From: Bacillota bacterium
GTDB lineage: Bacteria > Bacillota > Clostridia > TANB77 > UBA1234
Reading direction: 5' to 3'
Assembly (NCBI GenBank): GCA_016280725.1
Contig: JAEEHF010000085.1
Span: forward strand, 1 to 64,000
DNA length: 64,000 bases
Shown here: positions 57,779 through 64,000 of the stretch, piece by piece
Numbering within the stretch: position 1 is the first letter of the stretch
Layout: each line of letters starts with the position of its first letter
Program-made: the position numbers and the translations under genes
The notes under the pieces: model-generated
What the model saw: the letters and a program-made list of their open reading frames with translations, nothing else
What the model was told of the DNA's origin: nothing
The model's database searches: none

Positions 57779-58501
57779 TTATGCTGCCCAAGCATTTCCA
57801 CAACCACTATTGCAATTGCAGAAGGGATTAAAACCAGCATTATAGGCAGTACTCATCGGATACTTAACTACACCAGACATGGCATTCTGCATCTCAAGAG
57901 TCTGAACCTTCTGCTGAAGACCATCGATCTTATCCTGCTGAATCATCTGACGGGTAGCATTACCCTCTGCCTGAATCGCCTGAAGCACTGCATTATTTTG
58001 CATAGCGGAGTCATAACGAGCCTGAGAGGCCGTCTCAGAAATGAGCATCTTAGTCTCGCAGCAGCACTGTTGCTGAGCAGCCATACCCTGCTGTTGCTGC
58101 ATTGCTACGCCAGCAATATCCCGCTGAAGCTCGTTGTACTTATCATTCAAAGTGCCGGTAATGTACTGAGTGTTCTGATTAGCGTTCTGCATGCCCTGAA
58201 GTGCCTGATTATTGATCGAAGCAAGAATCTCACGCTCATTAGCCATGGAGTTCTGGTTATCAAAGCCACGCTGAACCTCATTAGAGGTAGCAAGATTCTC
58301 ATAACCAATGGCATTCTGGAAGCCACCATTACCCCAGCCAAAGCCGTTTCCACCCCACATCATAGCAAGGAACAGGATGACAATCCAGAAGGAGTTGTTA
58401 CCACCCCATCCATCATTGTAACCACCATAATTTCCACGCATAACAGCTGCAACATCAGCAGGACCCATACCGCCACCGCCTAATACACCATTTTCGCCCA
58501 T
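57779..58501 (-). CDS. Gly-rich, Cys-cluster membrane-type phage protein
   Basis: Encodes 240 residues. The N-terminus is Gly/Asn/Trp-rich with one membrane helix (about 36-49, FWIVILFLAMMWGG). The middle is a Gln-rich coiled coil with QQQCCCETKML. The C-terminus has FNPFCNCNSGCGNAW. This architecture is common in gut Firmicutes phages beside virion genes. Higher G+C than its neighbours. Probably a virion or lysis-associated protein; function unknown. Confidence 0.75.
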   Translation of the reverse strand: MGENGVLGGGGMGPADVAAVMRGNYGGYNDGWGGNNSFWIVILFLAMMWGGNGFGWGNGGFQNAIGYENLATSNEVQRGFDNQNSMANEREILASINNQALQGMQNANQNTQYITGTLNDKYNELQRDIAGVAMQQQQGMAAQQQCCCETKMLISETASQARYDSAMQNNAVLQAIQAEGNATRQMIQQDKIDGLQQKVQTLEMQNAMSGVVKYPMSTAYNAGFNPFCNCNSGCGNAWAA

Positions 58502-58516
58502 GATAGTTCCTTTCTA

Positions 58517-58819
58517 TTAGAAACCTAACATATTTTTTATTTGAGCAGGACTAATATTTTGAAATTGTGAGTAATCCAATCCATGCTCTTGAAATGCTTG
58601 TTCAGGAGTTTTACCTTGCATTGAATCAGCAAACTGTCTAAACTTTGGATTATTCTGATACATACGATTAAATATCATATTCTGAAGAAGATTTCCAAGT
58701 CCCCCACCTTGATTCATAGGTTGGTTAATTGGTCCTGGCATTGAATTTGGCACCGGATTGCTGGTTGCCATTCCTGGAGCCATTTGACCCATTCCCCTGT
58801 TGTTTAGCGGGTTTGGCAT
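58517..58819 (-). CDS. Gly/Pro/Asn-rich small virion-type protein
   Basis: Encodes 100 residues. A disordered N-terminus (NNRGMGQMAPGMATSNP) precedes a helical C-terminus FRQFADSMQGKTPEQAFQEH then YSQFQNISPAQIKNMLG, typical of a small phage structural family. ATG at 58819 with AAGGAG upstream lies inside the previous gene, giving a 95-base overlap. Confidence 0.7.
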   Translation of the reverse strand: MPNPLNNRGMGQMAPGMATSNPVPNSMPGPINQPMNQGGGLGNLLQNMIFNRMYQNNPKFRQFADSMQGKTPEQAFQEHGLDYSQFQNISPAQIKNMLGF

Positions 58820-59921
58820 TCTGTATCATCTCCTTAAGCTCTTCAAACTCTTCACGAGTAACCATATCAGTCATTGGCATACCCGCATTTTGATTATAAT
58901 TTTGTCCATGCATCAAAGGAGATAAATGCTGCGGCATTTCTTCAGAACATTCTTCAAACTGATAAACATTAATATTGTCTACCATACCTTGCTGTCCAAA
59001 TGATACAACATACATTAATGCTTTATCTTCATCAAATACCGCTTTACGAGAATTTGGTGCACCAGTTAAATTTTTAGCACCTTCAATACCCATTACAAAG
59101 CAAAGATCATTGTCCATACCTTGTGGTCCCATAGGCATCTGCGAGCCTTGCATACCACCCATTTGAGGATAACCCGCATTAGCTTGAGAATATCCATTCA
59201 TTTGACCAAGATTGCCCTGAGGATATCCTTGCATTCCACCCTGATTGGGCATCATGCGACTATTAGCAGGATAACCTTGCATGCCATTCATTTGACCTTG
59301 AGGATAACCCATGCCTTGATTCCAAGGTTGTTGATTCTGCCAAGGCTGAGTAGGCATCATGGCATTTGGTCCATAATTCATAGGCATTTCTTCTTCACCC
59401 TCTTCCTCTATATCATCGTATTCATAATATTCGTCGTCTTCGTCATCTTCTGGAGGTCTAAGAACATAATCCCACTCTTTATTAAACGTTATTACAGGAT
59501 GTTTTTCTATTTCTTGGTCTGTTTGGTCTCCTGATTCACCAACATATCCGCCTGTCTCGCTAGACAATGCGCCAATACTTTGTCCTTCACCCACATAGAT
59601 TTCTGCGTGGAGAGCAAGATTCAAAAGAATATCGCCAATTTTCAAATCGCTTATTCCAACATTTGCGAAGGGAAGGATCTGAAAACCGGCCTTTTCGAAG
59701 TCTTTCAGCATCGTACCCGTAAACCTCACCTTATCCCTTCCAATACCAACTGGATACCCTGCATAATCAGCTAAATAATATATCAACGATGAGCAATCGT
59801 AATCTGGACCCCAACGTCCTGATGGTGGCTTTTGTGAATATCCATGGTTTGGATCTGTAGCGATCTCTTCCGCTCTTCGGACCATCTTTTGTATTCGAGT
59901 TTCAGGCGGGTCTTTGTTCAT
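58725..59921 (-). CDS. NlpC/P60-type peptidase with low-complexity tail
   Basis: Encodes 398 residues. The first 150 form an NlpC/P60 domain: WGPDYDCSSLIYYLADYAG (Cys 43), FTGTMLKDFEKAGF, ISDLKIGDILLN and the His motif LHAEIYVGEG. After a run of Asp/Glu/Tyr comes a 110-residue Gln/Asn/Gly/Met/Pro-rich part, then a beta domain with LMYVVSFGQQGMVDN. It probably cleaves peptidoglycan stem peptides as a virion-associated hydrolase. AAAGGAG before ATG. Confidence 0.85.
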   Translation of the reverse strand: MNKDPPETRIQKMVRRAEEIATDPNHGYSQKPPSGRWGPDYDCSSLIYYLADYAGYPVGIGRDKVRFTGTMLKDFEKAGFQILPFANVGISDLKIGDILLNLALHAEIYVGEGQSIGALSSETGGYVGESGDQTDQEIEKHPVITFNKEWDYVLRPPEDDEDDEYYEYDDIEEEGEEEMPMNYGPNAMMPTQPWQNQQPWNQGMGYPQGQMNGMQGYPANSRMMPNQGGMQGYPQGNLGQMNGYSQANAGYPQMGGMQGSQMPMGPQGMDNDLCFVMGIEGAKNLTGAPNSRKAVFDEDKALMYVVSFGQQGMVDNINVYQFEECSEEMPQHLSPLMHGQNYNQNAGMPMTDMVTREEFEELKEMIQNAKPAKQQGNGSNGSRNGNQQSGAKFNARTN

Positions 59922-59961
59922 AATAAGCTCCTTTCATAAATATAAATTACTTTGTATCAAT

Positions 59962-60210
59962 CTACTCCGGAATCTCCGTATCATCTGGTTCGATAATCGG
60001 CTCAGGCTCTGGAGTAGTTTGATGCTTATAGCATTTAGTATCGATGACAAATCCCTCTCCCGTTACCAACATCACAGTATGTATCTCGACAGGGGACTTA
60101 ACAACCTCTGCAAGTACCTGATAATACTTAACTTCAGCATCATCTCGATTGGCATAGGCCCACGTATTGCCGCCTATAGTACCATTTTGCATTTCTACTA
60201 CAATATACAT
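59962..60210 (-). CDS. Small conserved phage protein
   Basis: Encodes 82 residues. YIVVEMQNGTIGGNTWAYAN then DAEVKYYQVLAEVVKSPVEI and VLTGEGF-like VMLVTGEGFVID form a known gut-phage small family located beside tail genes; ends in Pro/Glu. Function unknown. AAAGGA before ATG. Confidence 0.8.
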   Translation of the reverse strand: MYIVVEMQNGTIGGNTWAYANRDDAEVKYYQVLAEVVKSPVEIHTVMLVTGEGFVIDTKCYKHQTTPEPEPIIEPDDTEIPE

Positions 60211-60231
60211 AATTATCCTTTCTTAATTTTA

Positions 60232-62022
60232 TTATATAATAAAAATGGATTCGGGTATCCAATATCGAAGATATTGGGACCCAGCACTATCCACTGTATT
60301 CATATTATATGTATAGTATTGATTTGATAAATATAACCCATTAGAATTAGCCCAAAACAGTATGCCATCCCATCCAGACATAGATGACGATCTCATCCAT
60401 ATACCGACAAGTCGTTGATACGAAGTGGTAAGATCTAGATAAGGATTTGGTGATATACATATAGTTATATGGGAATTAGTGGTAGACGGCGAATTAATAA
60501 GAACATTACCTCTGACTATCATCGCTGTTCGTGCTTTATTCATTCGAATATCAAAATTGCTAGAAGCTAGTGAACCACTACCATCGACAATACTCATCTT
60601 ATTCTGATTCATAGATACCCAGGGATCCCAATCCACTAAATCCTGAAGGGATTGAACAGAGGTATTCAACGCTGTTATAGCTTGTTCAAGAGTTATAGGA
60701 GTGGCATTAGAACCTGAAGTGATTGTTTCACCTGAAGCAATTGCTGAAGTAGCTTTATGAAGTACATTATCTAGCATGAAATAAGATCCGATAGCATGAT
60801 TTGATTGAGCTGTATGACTCTCGATCATTGCTATGTTTTCTTCATGCTTTTTCATTACTCCATCAATAATATCCATATTATCATTGATGGGATCTATGCT
60901 AGCATCAGAATTCAAACCTGGCTTAGTAAGGCCTAACAATTGCGTTGTCGTATCTCCCGAAACACTTATGTCACCCTCTAAATCACCCCAAGTATATGAA
61001 TTTTCTAACTCGCCCCATGTCATTCCATCTCGATAATCATCGACATCAAGTTTAGCATCTAACGCCTGCTTAATCGCACTGTTTCGAACAGGATTATTTG
61101 AAGAACTAGATAATGCAGAATCCGTTTTAGCAGCAATTTCTTGAGCAGTTCTAAGAGGAGTCATGACTTTTGTATTGTTACTACCAGTCTCTGCCTCCGA
61201 TTGCGTAGCATAGTCTAAAGGATTGGAAATGCTTACATAACCATTGCCAGTCCAACGATAAGTATTATTATCTGTAGTATCTACATAAATCTTTCCAGTT
61301 TCACCTGTAACTGGAAAATTCGAAGTACCAGCATACTCAAGAACATCATCAACATATGAAGGCAGATTAGCAGAAGGTACAGTACCTGTTAATTTAGTAG
61401 CATCAAGATTGCTCGTATTGGTAAGGAATCCAGAGTCGTTTGTAAGATCGGAGGTTTTGGATGGAATTGAAGGAATATCCGAATTAGTTATAAACCCTGA
61501 ATCGTTTGTAAGATCGGAGGTTTTAGAAGGAATAGATGGCTTATTCTTTATATAAGCATCGTCTGTGGAATCTGTTTCGTTCCAATCCGACTGAACATTT
61601 ATCTCTCCAGTCCCATCTCCGGGATCACCTTTGGGACCCTGAGGTCCAGTATCTCCTTTGGGACCCTGAGGTCCAGTATCTCCTTTGTCTCCTTTGTCGC
61701 CTTTGGGACCCTGAGGTTCAGTATCTCCAGTATCACCTTTGAGACCTTGAATACCCTGAGGTCCAGTATCTCCAGTATCACCTTTGAGACCTTGAATACC
61801 TTGAGGTCCAGTATTTCCAGTATCACCTTTAGCGCCATCTAAAATATCAACATGTCTTGTTCCATCAACATCTATAATATTTATTCGATGTGTAGCAGGT
61901 GTTCCACCCAACTCAGTTACTGTTACATGCGGCGATACAGCATTAATAATTGTTGTCTCTGCTGCTACAAAATCAACTTCAGAGTCATCAACAACTTCCA
62001 TCGGAATTGGTTCTTCCATCAC
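60232..62022 (-). CDS. Collagen-repeat tail fibre
   Basis: Encodes 596 residues. N-terminal attachment domain (about 1-78), then about 70 residues of Gly-X-Y collagen-like repeats ([16 protein letters not shown] type), two [12 protein letters not shown] units, a shaft with [17 protein letters not shown], the shared segment [20 protein letters not shown] and a beta-rich tip. One collagen unit has Glu for Gly (GDTEPQG). Likely a trimeric receptor-binding fibre. The stop is at 60232, and its start overlaps the 62019 gene. Confidence 0.85.
   Translation of the reverse strand: MMEEPIPMEVVDDSEVDFVAAETTIINAVSPHVTVTELGGTPATHRINIIDVDGTRHVDILDGAKGDTGNTGPQGIQGLKGDTGDTGPQGIQGLKGDTGDTEPQGPKGDKGDKGDTGPQGPKGDTGPQGPKGDPGDGTGEINVQSDWNETDSTDDAYIKNKPSIPSKTSDLTNDSGFITNSDIPSIPSKTSDLTNDSGFLTNTSNLDATKLTGTVPSANLPSYVDDVLEYAGTSNFPVTGETGKIYVDTTDNNTYRWTGNGYVSISNPLDYATQSEAETGSNNTKVMTPLRTAQEIAAKTDSALSSSSNNPVRNSAIKQALDAKLDVDDYRDGMTWGELENSYTWGDLEGDISVSGDTTTQLLGLTKPGLNSDASIDPINDNMDIIDGVMKKHEENIAMIESHTAQSNHAIGSYFMLDNVLHKATSAIASGETITSGSNATPITLEQAITALNTSVQSLQDLVDWDPWVSMNQNKMSIVDGSGSLASSNFDIRMNKARTAMIVRGNVLINSPSTTNSHITICISPNPYLDLTTSYQRLVGIWMRSSSMSGWDGILFWANSNGLYLSNQYYTYNMNTVDSAGSQYLRYWIPESIFII
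60646..60845 (-). repeat. Dispersed coding repeat (copy 2) shared with 53553-53757
   Basis: Highly similar to 53553-53757 over about 200 bases; see that entry. Encodes the same fibre-shaft segment. Confidence 0.85.
61615..61840 (-). repeat. Short tandem repeats encoding collagen-like Gly-X-Y units
   Basis: Imperfect tandem units such as GGTCCAGTATCTCC TTTGGGACCC (plus-strand reading) recur within the 60232 fibre gene. Such DNA expands and contracts easily. Confidence 0.85.
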
Positions 62023-62378
62023 AACACCTCCTCATAAAGATTTGGATGATGCCGTATTTTTTTAACAATAGTGGCTTTACGCTTATTATTAGAATCAATC
62101 CAATTTACTTGAAGCCGAACAAATCCTTCTTCAAAAAGGGCGTTTTGTTCTTGAGTAAGATTTATTACTATTACAGTATTTGGATTAGAATATGAAACGC
62201 TAGTAGCCTCGATAGTAGTTTCTTTTTTACTATTTATGCCCATATTAAAACCAGACGTCGTATTCGAAACATCTTCCGGTATATATTGACAAATAGTTAC
62301 ATATACATGACTAGCATTACTAAGATCTCTATTCTTGACTAATAGAGATAGAGTTGTATCAGTATATCTACGTGGCAT
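62019..62378 (-). CDS. Tail-associated protein
   Basis: Encodes 119 residues from ATG at 62378 (GGAG upstream). Beta-rich: [39 protein letters not shown] and [19 protein letters not shown] follow a small family that usually precedes appendage fibre genes in Firmicutes phages. It overlaps both neighbours. Confidence 0.75.
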   Translation of the reverse strand: MPRRYTDTTLSLLVKNRDLSNASHVYVTICQYIPEDVSNTTSGFNMGINSKKETTIEATSVSYSNPNTVIVINLTQEQNALFEEGFVRLQVNWIDSNNKRKATIVKKIRHHPNLYEEVL

Positions 62379-62538
62379 CACTCTTCTCCTCTATACCATC
62401 GAGAAATAATTGAATTTTGATATGTCTAACTTTCGAAATAATATCAGAGCGTTCATCAATAGTTAAATCATCACTATCAAGTTGTTTAATATAATCCGAT
62501 AATTCTTGTCGTAATTTATCCGATCTCTTTGAAGACAT
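62368..62538 (-). CDS. Small charged protein, 56 residues
   Basis: Short gene MSSKRSDKLRQELSDYIKQL... with AGGAGG 6 bases before ATG. Acidic/basic helical. Its TAG lies inside the start of the 62019 gene. Function unknown; possibly a small tail accessory. Confidence 0.75.
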   Translation of the reverse strand: MSSKRSDKLRQELSDYIKQLDSDDLTIDERSDIISKVRHIKIQLFLDGIEEKSDAT

Positions 62539-62588
62539 AGTTTACCTCCTGATAAATATGCAATTACTCTGTCTTTTAATGAAAACAT

Positions 62589-62864
62589 TTACGATTTTTT
62601 ATCAGAACTAACTGCAGTCTCTTTTTTCATTATTGATTTTGAATTATTGCTTTGTATATTTTCAACAGCATTGGGAACTTTAATATCATAATTCGTTGTT
62701 ATAGTTTCATATGTATTTAGTCTGGTCTCGTAAACTATTTGCTGTAGAATCATAACTATAAACGATGACGGAATATTATAATTAGTTCCTATCTGATTGA
62801 TAGTTTGAAGAATTTCTCGTTTAGCTTTATCTAATCCAACTTCTATAGGTAAAGAGGTATCCAT
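62589..62864 (-). CDS. Small tail-region protein
   Basis: Encodes 91 residues: LDKAKREILQTINQIGTNYN then SSFIVMILQQIVYETRLNTY is a helical family seen between fibre genes in gut phages. The C-terminus is polar. AAAGG before ATG. Confidence 0.65.
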   Translation of the reverse strand: MDTSLPIEVGLDKAKREILQTINQIGTNYNIPSSFIVMILQQIVYETRLNTYETITTNYDIKVPNAVENIQSNNSKSIMKKETAVSSDKKS

Positions 62865-62867
62865 ATT

Positions 62868-64000
62868 CTAAGCCTTTCGTATATTATCTAATTTCTGTTT
62901 TAACGAAGTTACTTCTTTTTCGAGTGTCTCTATTCGATCCAATGCTTTTTGTAATGTTCTTATTGTAGGTGGAAGTAATCTAATATAATCAAGCTTCCAT
63001 GTTGGAGAACCATCCTCCATCTTTTCCCAGTCATCAAGACCATCTATCTCTTCATCGGTCTCGAAAGCCATACGAGTTCCCCAAGTATCTGCGTGATATA
63101 CATCTTGTGCTATAAGACCCACTTGACGCTCGTTATTAATAGTATATACATAAGGTATTATAGACTTAATAAATTCCACAGCATCGTCATCAAGAGGAAT
63201 TATATCGCTCTTTAATCTTCGATCTGATGAAGCAGCTGCTCCAATAGCCGACCGGAAGTTTGCCGGGCTAGATACACTGTATGTATTACCACCACTTTTA
63301 TTAGTTCTTACACCAAAAACATTATGACCAACTTGTGTACCTGATGCATTTCTAGCATAGCTGTGTAATTCAACACCTATTGTTCCATCAGTATATACTG
63401 ACGATCCTACAAATGCTATATTATAATTATTTACATCTTTTAACTCCATCATTGGAGGCCAGTCATTGCCACTCTTTCCATTATTGCCAGCTTTTAAATT
63501 TACATCATTTCTTTTTACAGTAATTGACCCAGTTAATGTTCCACCACCAGTACCTAAAGCTCCGATATTAGCAGGTGTTAAGTTGACATTACCTGTTCTA
63601 TAACTACCCTCAGCGTTGCCTTTAACGGCAGTAATAGTATTATTATCTTGTGACAGATTTCGAAGGTATTGTATACTTCCACTTGCAAATCGTAAATAAT
63701 ATACTCCCGCGTTAGCTGTCATTCCGCTAATTAAAAGAGTTCCATAGTTACAATTATCGCCATTTGCTTGACCGTTAGTTCCACCCGACCGATGCGGTAT
63801 CCATATATAATTATACCAACTGGCTGGTATTGTAACTCCGTCTTTGGTATATGCACTTCCTGTAGCAAATGATCCCATTTGACCACTTGTGTATCTAAGA
63901 TCATTAACAATATCCGGAATTGTACTACCACTTGGTACTTTAGATCCTATTGCTATGGAATTTAATGATGTAACTATCTCTCCGCCCGCATTAAGACCAC
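62868..64000 (-). CDS. Tail fibre with S74 autocleaving chaperone domain (5' end cut by window)
   Basis: At least 377 residues; the frame stays open to 64000, so the N-terminus is missing. The visible part is beta-rich with VNLTPANIGALGTGGGTLTG, typical of fibre shafts. The last 130 residues form an intramolecular chaperone of the S74 family: AAASSDRRLKSDIIPLDDDA, VYTINNERQVGLIAQDVY, DYIRLLPPTIRTLQKALDRI and a final coiled coil. This domain folds the trimeric fibre and cuts itself off after the conserved Ser. Confidence 0.88.
   Translation of the reverse strand, partial: GLNAGGEIVTSLNSIAIGSKVPSGSTIPDIVNDLRYTSGQMGSFATGSAYTKDGVTIPASWYNYIWIPHRSGGTNGQANGDNCNYGTLLISGMTANAGVYYLRFASGSIQYLRNLSQDNNTITAVKGNAEGSYRTGNVNLTPANIGALGTGGGTLTGSITVKRNDVNLKAGNNGKSGNDWPPMMELKDVNNYNIAFVGSSVYTDGTIGVELHSYARNASGTQVGHNVFGVRTNKSGGNTYSVSSPANFRSAIGAAASSDRRLKSDIIPLDDDAVEFIKSIIPYVYTINNERQVGLIAQDVYHADTWGTRMAFETDEEIDGLDDWEKMEDGSPTWKLDYIRLLPPTIRTLQKALDRIETLEKEVTSLKQKLDNIRKA

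Overview
The window looks like one end of a tailed double-stranded DNA phage genome infecting a gut Firmicute (Clostridia-type host). The DNA is AT-rich (about one third G+C by eye). Almost every base from 992 to 64000 is coding on the minus strand, with tight ATGA/TAATG overlaps and strong AGGAGG ribosome sites, and I see no convincing plus-strand gene. The host guess rests on an endolysin with clostridial hydrophobic-W repeats, on HHGIKGQKWG-type protein tags and on small conserved phage families that I know from gut Firmicutes phages.

Layout, in transcription order (high to low coordinates). 64000-58500 holds tail-fibre and appendage genes: an S74-autoprocessed fibre cut by the window edge, a collagen-repeat fibre and an NlpC/P60 peptidase. 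58500-51200 holds small virion or lysis genes, a four-domain endolysin, more appendage proteins and a holin. 51170-46430 carries proteins tagged with HHGIKGQKWG. 46430-43250 is a tandem array of independently transcribed tiny genes and small RNAs. 43000-17300 is a long accessory region of about 70 small genes, three tRNAs and several predicted structured RNAs. It includes a formate/nitrite-type channel, an ADP-ribosylglycohydrolase relative, ThyX, a MazG-like protein, a polynucleotide kinase-like protein, a metallophosphoesterase, zinc ribbons and four proteins with an RNA polymerase alpha-CTD-like segment. 17300-11100 holds two DUF6353-like membrane proteins, other conserved phage proteins and an XRE regulator. 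10832-992 is the replication and transcription block: a 1313-residue helicase/primase/B-family polymerase fusion, an SSB-like protein, an SF2 helicase, two nucleases and a single-chain two-barrel RNA polymerase with DFDGD. Bases 1-991 are non-coding and carry iteron-like repeats, a large stem-loop and a strong G-quadruplex motif.

The most unusual signal is regulatory. Twenty sites share one 26-bp promoter-like design on the minus strand: a TTCGCA box, exactly 14 bases containing a conserved AC, then a TATAAT-like box and usually AGG. They sit just upstream of small genes or small RNAs, often with a hairpin starting within a few bases of the TATAAT box and with an intrinsic terminator at the far end. 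Together with the phage RNA polymerase and the HTH/alpha-CTD-like proteins, this suggests a phage-specific transcription programme. Gene starts were chosen from ribosome-site spacing, and many are internal to the longest open frame. Seven short coding regions (one frameshifted) missed by a 60-codon cutoff are included. All functional calls come from motif recognition by eye, with no database search.
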